52,400 bases of DNA from an uncultured Oscillospiraceae bacterium. GTDB taxonomy: Bacteria > Bacillota > Clostridia > Oscillospirales > Oscillospiraceae. Both the position numbers and the translations under genes were made by a program. Position 1 is the first letter of the stretch, and every line of letters starts with the position of its first letter. Below the pieces are notes generated by a model. The model did no database searches. It saw only the letters and a list, made by a program, of their open reading frames with translations, and was not told the origin of the DNA. The stretch lies in the NCBI GenBank assembly GCA_947627325.1, contig CANQVO010000015.1:1-52400 (forward strand), written 5' to 3'. Shown in pieces: positions 33,293-41,776 of the stretch.

Positions 33293-34906
33293 ATGAAAAA
33301 ATTGCTGGCGCTTGTCTTGGCCGCGGGGCTGATGGTCACCTCCGCCCTGGCCCTGACCCCGGAGCAGCTGGGGACCATCCTGCGGGAGAACTACGCTGGG
33401 GAGATCCCGGCGCAAGTCTGGCAGGAGGACACGGTGGAGGGGATGCTCTCCGCCCTGGGGGACCCCTTTACCCACTACTACACCGCCCAGGAGTACGCCC
33501 AGTTCCAGTCCCTCCTCACCGAGGAGGGCGCCGGCGGGCCCACCGCCCAGGTGGAGCGGGCGGACCGGGTGGGCCGGGTGCGCCTCAGCGTCTTCGGCCA
33601 GGACACCTATAACATCCTGAAAACCGGCGTGGAGAGCCTGGACGGCCAGGTGGACTACTGGCTCGTCGACCTGCGGGGCAACGGCGGCGGCGAGCTGCGC
33701 GCCAGCATAGACGCCGCCTCCGTCTTCACCGGGGGCGGGCGGATGGCCTATCTGCGGGACAGGACCGGCCAGCTCTACGGCGGCACCGCGGTGGACAAGA
33801 GCCTGACCATCGACCCGGCGGTGGCGCTGGTGGACGGCCGGACGGCCTCCGGGGCCGAGCTCTTCGCCGCCGCCGTCCGGGACCGGCGGGCCGGCGTGGT
33901 GGTGGGCAGCCGCACCTACGGCAAGGGGGCGGCCCAGACCGCCCTGACCCAGGCGGAGTACCCCGAGGCATTTGCCGACGGCTCCGCCCTGCTCCTCACC
34001 ACTGAGCGGCTCTTCTCCTCCAGCCTTGTGAGCAACAACATCGTGGGGGTGATCCCCCACCTGCTGGTGGAAGACGACTACGCCGAGGGGGTGGGCCTGC
34101 TGCTGTGCGGCCCGTCCCCCCGGGGGAACACCCAGGGGTTCGTCCGGCTGGTGCTGGGGGGCTGGCGCTGGGATGTGGACCCCCAGGCCGCCCAGGCCGA
34201 CCCCCAGGCCGCCCAGGCCCTGCTGGAGGCGGTGCCCCCCACCGCCACCCTCTACCTGGGCACCGGCGGCGCCGACGGCTGGCAGACCGCCACCCCCGCC
34301 GACGCGGCGGCGGCGTGGGGCCTGGACGGGTACAGCCCTCGGGCCTTTCCCGACGTGGCCGCCTCCCCCTACGCCCAGGCCATCAACGCCCTGAAGACCT
34401 ACAACATTCTGAAGGGCGACCAGAACGGGAGCTTTAACCCCGGCCAGGGCCTGACCCGGGCCTCCCTGTGCGCCCTGCTGGCCCAGGCCATGCGCTACCC
34501 CATGTCCTCCGCCGCCCCCGCCTTTGCCGACACCCCGGCGGACGCCTGGTACACCCCCTACGTCACCACCCTCAGCGCCATGGGCATCGTCAACGGCTAT
34601 GACGACGGCCTCTTCCACCCCGATGACCCCATCCCCCACCAGCAGTTCATGGCCATCCTCTCCCGCATCGTGGCCGACACCCACCACACAAGCTGGGGCG
34701 CGTTCCAGGCCGGGCCGGACCAGGAGACCCTGGACAGCGGGGACTACGCCGCCTACGACCCCTGGGCGGTGAAGGGGGCGTGGCTGTTGGACGGGGCCTG
34801 GCACGCCCCGGCCCGGGAGATCGACCCCCGGGCGGTCACCACCCGGGAGGAGGCGGCCTACGACCTCTGGAGCGCCCTGACCGTCATCCAGGTCCTGCCC
34901 ACCTGA
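33293..34906 (+). CDS. Secreted S41-family peptidase with S-layer homology domains
   Basis: A 537-aa protein. Signal peptide 1-20, then a C-terminal-processing-protease (S41) catalytic core (about 22-270) with nucleophile S186 in RTASGAEL and general base K211 in YGKGAAQT. A PDZ domain, normally inserted in these proteases, seems absent. Three SLH-like repeats follow (about 350-530), including NILKGDQNGSFNPGQGLTRA and GIVNGYDDGLFHPDDP. The protein should be anchored to secondary wall polymers and act outside the cell. AGAGGGG precedes the ATG. Confidence 0.88.
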   Translation: MKKLLALVLAAGLMVTSALALTPEQLGTILRENYAGEIPAQVWQEDTVEGMLSALGDPFTHYYTAQEYAQFQSLLTEEGAGGPTAQVERADRVGRVRLSVFGQDTYNILKTGVESLDGQVDYWLVDLRGNGGGELRASIDAASVFTGGGRMAYLRDRTGQLYGGTAVDKSLTIDPAVALVDGRTASGAELFAAAVRDRRAGVVVGSRTYGKGAAQTALTQAEYPEAFADGSALLLTTERLFSSSLVSNNIVGVIPHLLVEDDYAEGVGLLLCGPSPRGNTQGFVRLVLGGWRWDVDPQAAQADPQAAQALLEAVPPTATLYLGTGGADGWQTATPADAAAAWGLDGYSPRAFPDVAASPYAQAINALKTYNILKGDQNGSFNPGQGLTRASLCALLAQAMRYPMSSAAPAFADTPADAWYTPYVTTLSAMGIVNGYDDGLFHPDDPIPHQQFMAILSRIVADTHHTSWGAFQAGPDQETLDSGDYAAYDPWAVKGAWLLDGAWHAPAREIDPRAVTTREEAAYDLWSALTVIQVLPT

Positions 34907-34943
34907 CCGGGCGGGGGACTTTTTCGCGAAGGAGGACGACGCC

Positions 34944-36119
34944 ATGCGATACCGGCCCGACAGACAGGGAAAGCCCATCTCCCAGCTGGGGTTTGGGTGT
35001 ATGCGCTTTACCAAAAAAGGCGGCGGCATCGACTACGAAAAGGCCAAGGGGGAGGTCCTGCTCGCCATCGGGCAAGGGGTCAACTACTTTGACACCGCCT
35101 ACATCTACCCCGGAAGCGAGGCCTGCCTGGGCCGCATCCTGGCGGAGGAGCACTGCCGGGAGAAGGTCTATATCGCCACCAAGCTGCCCCAGTATATGCT
35201 CCGCTCCCGCAAGGCCGTGGACAAGGTCTTCGCCGAGGAGCTGACCCGTCTGCGGACGGATTATATCGACTACTACCTTATGCATATGTTCACCGACTAC
35301 GCCGAGTGGGAGCGGCTTCAGGGGCTTGGCATCGAGGACTGGATCGCCCAGAAGAAGGCGGCGGGGGCCATCCGCAGCATCGGCTTTTCCTACCATGGGG
35401 AGACGGAGATGTTCCTGAAAATACTGGACGCCTACGACTGGGATTTTTGCCAGATCCAGTACAACTACCTGGACGAGCACACCCAGGCCGGCCGGACGGG
35501 CCTCCGGGCCGCGGCGGAGCGGGGGATCCCGGTCATCATCATGGAGCCCCTGCGGGGCGGCAAGCTGGTGGAGCTGCCCGGGGAGGCGAAAAAGGCCCTG
35601 GCCGACAGCGGCCGGGGCTGGAGCCCCGCGGAGCTGGGCCTACGGTGGCTGTGGGACCAGCCGGAGGTGACCTGCGTGCTGTCCGGCATGAATTCGGAGG
35701 AGATGGTGCGGGAGAACATCCGGGTGGCCTCGGAGGCCCAGCCGGGGTGTCTGACCCGGGAGGACCGGGAACTGGTGGAGCGGGTCAAGGCCGCCATCCG
35801 CCGGCGGGAGCGGGTGGGCTGTACCGGGTGCCGGTACTGTATGCCCTGCCCCGCCGGGGTGGACATCCCGGGGAATTTCCACTACTACGATTTGATGTAC
35901 TTGGAGGGACGGAAGGGCTCCGCCCGGTTCGAGTTCGCCCGGAACCTGGGCCTGCGCAAGGACCCCGCCTTCGCCTCCCAGTGCGTGGGCTGTGGCAAGT
36001 GCGAGAGCCACTGCCCCCAGCACATCCCCATCCGCCAAAAGCTGAAGGAGGCCGACCGGGCCCTCCGCCCCCTGCCCTACAAGCTGGGCCTGAAGGTCGC
36101 CCGGCGCATTTTATCCTGA
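34944..36119 (+). CDS. Aldo/keto reductase with C-terminal ferredoxin-type clusters
   Basis: A 391-aa protein. The first about 270 residues form an aldo/keto reductase barrel (LGFGCMRF, DTAYIYPGSE with the catalytic Tyr, YYLMHMF, GFSYHGE). The C-terminal part carries cysteine clusters CTGCRYCMPCPAG near 293 and CVGCGKCESHCPQHI near 350, typical of [4Fe-4S] binding. Such fused proteins are common in clostridia, but their substrates are unknown. AAGGAGG precedes the ATG, 37 bp after the S41 gene. Confidence 0.92.
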   Translation: MRYRPDRQGKPISQLGFGCMRFTKKGGGIDYEKAKGEVLLAIGQGVNYFDTAYIYPGSEACLGRILAEEHCREKVYIATKLPQYMLRSRKAVDKVFAEELTRLRTDYIDYYLMHMFTDYAEWERLQGLGIEDWIAQKKAAGAIRSIGFSYHGETEMFLKILDAYDWDFCQIQYNYLDEHTQAGRTGLRAAAERGIPVIIMEPLRGGKLVELPGEAKKALADSGRGWSPAELGLRWLWDQPEVTCVLSGMNSEEMVRENIRVASEAQPGCLTREDRELVERVKAAIRRRERVGCTGCRYCMPCPAGVDIPGNFHYYDLMYLEGRKGSARFEFARNLGLRKDPAFASQCVGCGKCESHCPQHIPIRQKLKEADRALRPLPYKLGLKVARRILS

Positions 36120-36132
36120 GGAGGTCATCTTT

Positions 36133-37986
36133 ATGAAACACCGCCATTTTCTCTCCGCGCTCCTGTGCGCGGCCCTTTTGCTCACCGCCTGCTGTTTCCC
36201 GGCGCGGGCCGCCGCCCAAGCCGCGCCCTTTGGCGGCCAGGGGACGGCGGAAGAGCCCTACCGCATCGACAGTTCCCGCCAACTCTGGGCTCTGGCTGGG
36301 CTGGTGAACGCCGGGGCGGGGGAGTACGCCCAGGCCAGCTACCGCCTGACCGCCAACCTCGACCTGGGCCCCGCCGACTGGGTGCCCATCGGGATAGACG
36401 AGGCCCACCCCTTCCGGGGCGTCTTTGACGGGGACGGCCACGGCGTCGCCACCCTTTGGTCCTGGGAGGAGGCGCGACAGGCCGACTACGGCGGCTTCTT
36501 CGGCGTGACGGAGGGGGCGGTGATCGACGACCTCTATGTGGAGGGCAACATCGGCGGCCAGGTATACGCGGGCCAGTTGGTGGCCTGGGCCAAGGACAGC
36601 CAGATCAAAAACTGCGCGGGGCAGCTGAACACCAGAAACGGCCCCAACACGCCCTTTGCCCCTCAGCTGGTGGGCCGGAGCGACAACTCCCGGATCGAAA
36701 ACTGCGCCTACTCCTACCTTTACGGCTCCTGGGTGGTGCGGACAGCGGACGCGGCCACCCGCGTCGTCAACAGCTTTTCCACGGGACAGACCAACTTCTA
36801 CTACCACGCGGACGGCGCCTATACCCAGGTCTGGGCGCCGGGGATCGAGGTCTCCCCGGGGCAGACCGCCATCGCCACCAGCTATTCCGACTTTGTCCGG
36901 GAGCTGAACGCCTGGGTGGACGCCCAGCCCGCGGGCGTCTACCGGCACTGGCGGGTGCCGGACGGCGCGGAGGAAATGACCACCGACGCCAACGGCAAGC
37001 CCCTCCACGTTCCCGCCCTCTGGCCTGTGCTGGCCGACTACCTGGTGGAGGTGCGCGTGGAGGCGCCGGGGGTCGACCAGGAGGCGCTGGAGTGGTTCCA
37101 GGGGCGCTGGGCGGATACCGTCCGGGGCTGTCAGATCCCGCTGACGCGGGAGCTGTCCAAGGTGGCCACGGTAACAGAGCCCCAGGGGACGGCGTCCGAA
37201 ACGCTCTCCACCGTCTACGCCGCCCAGGCGGGCCGCCCGCCCTGTATCACCGGGCTGGACAACGTGGACGGCTTCCGGCTGGCGGAGGTCTATCTGGACG
37301 GCCAGGCGGTGGGGCCCCAGCTGCCCGCCATCACCGGGGACTGCACGCTGACCCTCTCCTTTGTCCCCAGCGGCGACATCGCCCACTTTACCCTGTCCCA
37401 CCCCGATGTGGAGTACCCCGACGTGGCGGCGGACGCGTGGTACGGCGTAAATCAGGAAAACACCGTGTCCGACGTGACCCGGCTGGGCTTTTTCGTGGGC
37501 CGGGACGACGGCCGCTTCGACCCGGAGGCGCCGCTGACCCTGGCCGAGGCGGTGAAGCTGGCCGCCGTGGCCCACAGCACCTACGCCGGGGACGGCGATC
37601 CCTTCGACCAGACCGCCGGGGAGCACTGGTTTGACACCTACCAGGAGTACGCCGTTCAAGCCGGGATCCTGTACGACTGGGAGTTTGGCGAGCTGACCCA
37701 GCCCGCCACCCGCCTCCAAATGGCCTACCTGTTCCGGCGGGCCATTCCTCAACTGGAACTGGAGAGAACGCCTGCCGACCAGCGCCTTTCCCCCTCGGAT
37801 ATCGCGGAAGAGCTGGTGCGTTACCAAGGGAGCGTCCGTGACCTCTATTGGCACGGCGTCCTGCAGGGTGCGGACGAGGCGGGGAACTTCTACCCCGACC
37901 GCACCGTCACCCGCGCCGAGGCCGCCGCCATCCTGGTCCGGCTGGCCCTGCCGGAGCGGAGGCTCACATCGGATACCAACGGATAA
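36133..37986 (+). CDS. Secreted protein with beta-helix-like region and SLH domains
   Basis: A 617-aa protein with signal peptide 1-29 (a CC near 20-21 could mark a lipobox). The N-terminal part (about 35-220) includes FGGQGTAEEPYRIDSSRQL and YGGFFGVTEGAVIDDLYVEG, which resembles GLUG/beta-helix repeats found in adhesins. A middle domain ends near 420, and SLH-like repeats follow (DVAADAWYG, GFFVGRDDGRFDPEAPL, FYPDRTVTRAEAAAIL). The product is probably wall-anchored. It lies 13 bp after the reductase gene, with a GAGGAGG-like site. Confidence 0.78.
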   Translation: MKHRHFLSALLCAALLLTACCFPARAAAQAAPFGGQGTAEEPYRIDSSRQLWALAGLVNAGAGEYAQASYRLTANLDLGPADWVPIGIDEAHPFRGVFDGDGHGVATLWSWEEARQADYGGFFGVTEGAVIDDLYVEGNIGGQVYAGQLVAWAKDSQIKNCAGQLNTRNGPNTPFAPQLVGRSDNSRIENCAYSYLYGSWVVRTADAATRVVNSFSTGQTNFYYHADGAYTQVWAPGIEVSPGQTAIATSYSDFVRELNAWVDAQPAGVYRHWRVPDGAEEMTTDANGKPLHVPALWPVLADYLVEVRVEAPGVDQEALEWFQGRWADTVRGCQIPLTRELSKVATVTEPQGTASETLSTVYAAQAGRPPCITGLDNVDGFRLAEVYLDGQAVGPQLPAITGDCTLTLSFVPSGDIAHFTLSHPDVEYPDVAADAWYGVNQENTVSDVTRLGFFVGRDDGRFDPEAPLTLAEAVKLAAVAHSTYAGDGDPFDQTAGEHWFDTYQEYAVQAGILYDWEFGELTQPATRLQMAYLFRRAIPQLELERTPADQRLSPSDIAEELVRYQGSVRDLYWHGVLQGADEAGNFYPDRTVTRAEAAAILVRLALPERRLTSDTNG

Positions 37987-37997
37987 ACGCAAAACCG

Positions 37998-38034
37998 AAA
38001 AGCCGTTAAGGGCGCGCGTCCCTTAACGGCTTTT
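37998..38034. terminator. Bidirectional terminator between SLH protein and spoIVA
   Basis: A perfect 15-bp stem (37998-38012 with 38020-38034) with A and T runs on the two sides; it serves both convergent genes. Confidence 0.92.
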
Positions 38035-38037
38035 GCT

Positions 38038-39516
38038 TTACAGGATGATGCAGATGAGGCCGCCGGAGCCCTCGTTGATAATGCGCTGAAGGGTCTCCTG
38101 GAGCTTGAAGCGGGCGTCGTCGGGCATCCGGGCCAGCTTGGACTGAAGGTCCTCGCTGACCAACTCGTGGAAGGACTTGCCGAAGATGTTGGACTGCCAG
38201 ATCTTCCCCGCGTCCCCCTGGAACTCCTGGAGGAGGTAGTTGACCATCTCCTCGGACTGTTTTTCGTTGCCCACGATGGGGGAGACCTCCGTCTGGATAT
38301 CCGCCCGGATCATGTGGATGGACGGGGCGCTGGCCCGCAGGCGCACGCCGTAGCGGCCCCCCTGCTTGACGATCTCCGGCTCCTCCAATTTCAGCTCCTC
38401 CAGGGCGGGCACCACGATCCCGTAGCCCGTGGCCCGGACCTGTTCCAGCGCCCCGCCGATCTTGTCATACTCCGCCTTCACCTGGCTCAGCTGGGTGAGC
38501 AGGTCGATCAGGTCCCCGTCGTCCCGCACCGGGAAGCCGGAGCGCTGGGACAGGGTTTCGTAGAACAGGCTCCTGGGCAGCTCCACCTGGGCCTGGGCCG
38601 CGCCGCTTCCCAGGGCGATGGAGGTGACGGCGGTGGCGCTGACCCACTGGCACCGGCCCATGGCCTCCAGCGCCGCCGGGATATCCCGCATCCGGCGCAG
38701 GCCCTGGCCGCTCTCCCGGATGGCGGCGTAGAGCCCCTCCTTGATGGGGTGGTCCATGGGCAGGGCGTCCACCCAGGGGGGCAGGAACAGCCCCAGCTCC
38801 CGCAGGGGGAACTCCAACAGCACCCCCCGGATGATTTCCCGCACCGCCTCCTCCGTCAGTTCCAGGCAGTTGACGGCCAGACAGGTGACGTTGTACTTCT
38901 CGCTCAGCGCCTGGCGCAGCTCCTGGGTCTCCGGCGCGGCGGGCCAGGCGGAGTTGAGCAGCAGGACGAAGGGCTTGCCCAGGGCCTGGAGCTCGGAGAC
39001 CACCCGCTCCTCCGCCTCCAGGTAGTCCTCCCGGGGAATGTCGGTGACGGTGCCGTCGGTGGTGACCACCACGCCGATGGTGGAGTGTTCGGCGATGACC
39101 TTCCGGGTGCCGATCTCCGCGGCCTCGGTCATGGCCATGGGGGCGTCCGACCAGGGGGTCATGACCATCCGGGGCGCGCCGTCCTCCCGGTCGCCCACCG
39201 CCCCGGGGACCATGTAGCCCACGCAGTCGATCAGCCGCACCGAACAGCCCGTCTGGCCCCCCAGGTCGATGTCCACCGCCTCCTCCGGGACGAACTTGGG
39301 CTCGGCGGTCATCACCGTCCGGCCCGAGCCGGACTGGGGCAGTTCATCCCGCGCCCGGTCCCGGCGGTAGGGGTTGTCGATGCCGGGGATGACCATGGTC
39401 TCCATGAACCGCTTGATGAAGGTGGACTTGCCCGTGCGGACCGGGCCCACCACGCCGATGTAAACGTCCCCCTGGGTCCGCTGGGCGATATCCTCGTAGA
39501 GCTTGTGGTCTTCCAC
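38038..39516 (-). CDS. spoIVA: Stage IV sporulation protein A (spore coat ATPase)
   Basis: A 492-aa cytoskeletal ATPase that polymerises on the forespore surface to form the coat basement layer. The N-terminal TRAFAC-type P-loop GPVRTGKST (24-32), the ARDELPQSGSGRTVMT Switch-I-like segment and the middle SpoIVA domain are typical, and length matches the family (492 aa in B. subtilis). GTG 39516 is the start, with GAGGAGG 8 nt upstream. A SigE-type promoter precedes it, consistent with mother-cell expression. This is direct evidence that the organism belongs to an endospore-forming lineage. Confidence 0.95.
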   Translation of the reverse strand: MEDHKLYEDIAQRTQGDVYIGVVGPVRTGKSTFIKRFMETMVIPGIDNPYRRDRARDELPQSGSGRTVMTAEPKFVPEEAVDIDLGGQTGCSVRLIDCVGYMVPGAVGDREDGAPRMVMTPWSDAPMAMTEAAEIGTRKVIAEHSTIGVVVTTDGTVTDIPREDYLEAEERVVSELQALGKPFVLLLNSAWPAAPETQELRQALSEKYNVTCLAVNCLELTEEAVREIIRGVLLEFPLRELGLFLPPWVDALPMDHPIKEGLYAAIRESGQGLRRMRDIPAALEAMGRCQWVSATAVTSIALGSGAAQAQVELPRSLFYETLSQRSGFPVRDDGDLIDLLTQLSQVKAEYDKIGGALEQVRATGYGIVVPALEELKLEEPEIVKQGGRYGVRLRASAPSIHMIRADIQTEVSPIVGNEKQSEEMVNYLLQEFQGDAGKIWQSNIFGKSFHELVSEDLQSKLARMPDDARFKLQETLQRIINEGSGGLICIIL

Positions 39517-39554
39517 AATTCATTCCTCCTCGTGGCCGGTCAGTTTGTCTCTAC

Positions 39555-39584
39555 ACTCTATGGACGGCCTGGGGCGGTTATGAC
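39555..39584 (-). promoter_or_regulatory. SigE-type promoter of spoIVA
   Basis: Minus-strand GTCATAAC (39577-39584), 14-bp spacer and CATAGAGT (39555-39562) resemble the SigE consensus (GTCATATT and CATACAAT with 14 bp), about 38 nt upstream of the start. Confidence 0.7.
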
Positions 39585-39587
39585 AAA

Positions 39588-39621
39588 AACATGGCAGGGC
39601 CCCGGCGGGCTCTGCCATGTT
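39588..39621 (-). terminator. Terminator of the DUF362-bile salt hydrolase operon
   Basis: A 10-bp outer stem (39588-39597 with 39612-39621), extended by further GC pairs, followed on the minus strand by TTTTT. It lies just upstream of the spoIVA promoter. Confidence 0.85.
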
Positions 39622-39674
39622 TGGACGGGTGTTTTTTCTACCGATGGGGTTTTCGTTCCCCCCCAGCGGGCGGC

Positions 39675-40652
39675 TCAGTTCTGGAAGCGGACCTGGGCCT
39701 CCTGGACCATGGGGTAGGAGCGGGGGACGCTGCCCGCCAGGTCCTCTTTATGCAGATCCACGGCGGTGAGGCCGCCGTTTTGGTAGGTGGTGTAGTAGTA
39801 CACCCCGGTGTCGGCGTTGCAGCAGCAGGTGTAGATGGTGCTCTCGAACTTCCCCTCTCCCATGTCCACGCACCCCCGGGGCATAGCCACGCTGCCCAGG
39901 ATGTGGAAAAACTGGCTCACGTCCTCCAGCTCCGACGCCCCGGACAGGGAGTTGAGCCGGGTGAAGGCCGCCCGGACGAAGCGGGAGGCGGAGGAGCAGT
40001 CCCCCGGCAGGCCCAGGGCCCCCATCCCCCGGCTGTACGGCTCCAGGGCCAGCTTGGGGCAGAAGTGGTTCACCGGGGGCTGGGTGGAGAGGGCCATGTA
40101 GTTGGAGAGGTTTTGAAGCTGGAAGGGGAAGGGGGGATTGTTGGTGAGGATCCCCACGGGGTTGTCGTAGACGTGCAGGCCGTCGGCCATGGACTCCACC
40201 ACGATGCACCCCTCCCGGTTGGCGATCATCCAGTGAAGCTGGGAGTTGGGCAGCTCCGCCCGGAAGGGCACGTCCACCAGGGCGATACGCCCCAGCAGGG
40301 TCCGCACGTCGTCCAGGCAGTCGCACCGGCCCAGGATCCAGGGGATGAACTCAAAGGGGGCGATGTTGTCCCGCCCCTCCTGGGGCTCCTTGCGGTAGAC
40401 GGCGTTGCCCACAAAGTGCAGGCCCGCCATGGACAACCCCTTCTCGTTGGTGGCCTCGTAGTAGAGGGGGTAGCCGTCCTGGACAAAGCTCATGCCGATC
40501 ATGGCGTAGTGGCTGGGCATGGGGGCGGCCAGCCGGAAGACGAAGGGGTAGTTCCGGGGGGTGACGGTGACCGACTCCTCGTAGGAGTACTCCAGGTCCA
40601 GGTTGCGCCCAAAATAGAACGCCTTGCTCTCATAGGTGGCGGCGGTACACAT
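39675..40652 (-). CDS. Choloylglycine hydrolase family protein (bile salt hydrolase-like)
   Basis: A 325-aa Ntn-hydrolase that would cleave the amide bond of conjugated bile salts or a related linear amide. The catalytic Cys is residue 2 (exposed after Met removal). Other active-site residues have counterparts at R16 and D19 (GRNLD), N69 (NEKGLSMAGL), N171 (LTNNPPF) and R224 (SASRFVR). GAGGAGA precedes the ATG. Penicillin V acylases share this fold, so bile salts are the most likely but not the only possible substrate. The protein has no signal peptide, so it acts in the cytoplasm. Confidence 0.88.
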   Translation of the reverse strand: MCTAATYESKAFYFGRNLDLEYSYEESVTVTPRNYPFVFRLAAPMPSHYAMIGMSFVQDGYPLYYEATNEKGLSMAGLHFVGNAVYRKEPQEGRDNIAPFEFIPWILGRCDCLDDVRTLLGRIALVDVPFRAELPNSQLHWMIANREGCIVVESMADGLHVYDNPVGILTNNPPFPFQLQNLSNYMALSTQPPVNHFCPKLALEPYSRGMGALGLPGDCSSASRFVRAAFTRLNSLSGASELEDVSQFFHILGSVAMPRGCVDMGEGKFESTIYTCCCNADTGVYYYTTYQNGGLTAVDLHKEDLAGSVPRSYPMVQEAQVRFQN

Positions 40653-40726
40653 AGATGATCTCTCCTCTCGTGGCGTTTGTCCTCTGTGGGTGGGCGCGCT
40701 TTATTCCCAGCGCCCGGCGGCGGGGG

Positions 40727-41611
40727 TCAGGCCAGTTCTACCAGTTCATATTCCCGGCTGCCCACCCCCAGGGCGGCGGCGGCCTCGATGGTGTGGACGC
40801 CGTGCCGGGACTCCACCCGCTCAATGAAGTGATCCCGGCCGGGGTCCTGGGAGGCGTAGACCAGGTCCAGGCAGGCCTGGTCGATAGCCACCGGGTCCAG
40901 GGCGGCCAGGATGCCGATGTCCGCCATGCAGGGGTCCTCCGCCACGGCACAGCAGTCGCAGTCCACCGACAGGTTGCACATGATGTTCAGGTAGACGATC
41001 TCCCCGTGGAAGAGGTCCACCACGCTCTTGGCCGCGTCCGCCATGGCCTCGCAGAAGGCGTCCTGCTCCGCGTGGCGGTCCCAGACCACCGTCTGGTCCA
41101 GGGTGGCCCCGGCGGAGTGGATGTTGCACTTGCCCGCGGTAGAGGCACAGCCGATGGACAGCTGCTTCAGCGCCCCGCCGTAGCCCCCCATGGGGTGGCC
41201 CTTGAAGTGGGAGAGGACCACCATGGCGTCGTAGTTCTGGATGTTCTTGCCCACCAGGTTCTCCGTCAAGACCTTGCCCCCGGGGACGGGCAGGCGCAGG
41301 TCGGGGCCCTGGGCGTCCATCAGGTCCACGTCGAACAGCTCGGTCCAGCCGTGGCCGGCCAGGAGCTTGAGGTGCTTGTCGGTGGCGTTGCGCTCGCCGT
41401 CGTAGGCGGTGTTGCACTCCACCACCGTGGCCCCCAGGTGGCGGATCACCGGGGCCCAAAATTCGGGGTGGAGGTAGTTCTGGTTCCCCTCCTCGCCGGA
41501 GTGGACCTTGGCGCAGATCCGCCCCGTCAGGGGTTTGCCCAGGGCCTGGTACAGCTCCAGGACCTTTTCCGGGGTGATGGTCTTGGTGAAGTAGACGGTC
41601 GGTTTGCTCAT
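40727..41611 (-). CDS. DUF362-domain protein
   Basis: A 294-aa protein of the DUF362 family, recognised by the N-terminal KVHSGEEGNQNYLHPEFW region, VVECNTAYDGERN, SHFKGHPMGGYGGALKQLSIG and the C-terminal DPVAIDQACLDLVY. Many DUF362 proteins also carry a 2[4Fe-4S] ferredoxin segment; here only a short Cys-rich patch (CNLSVDCDCCAVAEDPC) is present. Function is not established. It lies 74 bp upstream of the bile salt hydrolase gene and is probably cotranscribed with it. Confidence 0.85.
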   Translation of the reverse strand: MSKPTVYFTKTITPEKVLELYQALGKPLTGRICAKVHSGEEGNQNYLHPEFWAPVIRHLGATVVECNTAYDGERNATDKHLKLLAGHGWTELFDVDLMDAQGPDLRLPVPGGKVLTENLVGKNIQNYDAMVVLSHFKGHPMGGYGGALKQLSIGCASTAGKCNIHSAGATLDQTVVWDRHAEQDAFCEAMADAAKSVVDLFHGEIVYLNIMCNLSVDCDCCAVAEDPCMADIGILAALDPVAIDQACLDLVYASQDPGRDHFIERVESRHGVHTIEAAAALGVGSREYELVELA

Positions 41612-41678
41612 CGGGTTCCTTCCTTTCCGCGCGAAGCGCCGGGGGCCGTAAGGCCGCGTGTTGATTTAGGATGTTTCT

Positions 41679-41687
41679 ATTATACCA
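41679..41687 (-). promoter_or_regulatory. Extended -10 promoter of the DUF362 operon
   Basis: Minus-strand TGGTATAAT (TG-N-TATAAT), about 68 nt upstream of the DUF362 start. No good -35 is visible, as allowed for extended -10 promoters. Confidence 0.55.
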
Positions 41688-41714
41688 ATTTTTTCAGGGG
41701 AACGCAACCGGGGC

Positions 41715-41743
41715 TTTACGGAACGACAAAAAAGGAGTATAAT
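41715..41743 (+). promoter_or_regulatory. Promoter of the second azlCD pair
   Basis: TTTACG (41715-41720), 17-bp spacer, TATAAT (41738-41743), about 33 nt before the start codon. Confidence 0.65.
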
Positions 41744-41776
41744 GTCCCCCAAACCCTAGAAAAGGGAGCGTGTTCC

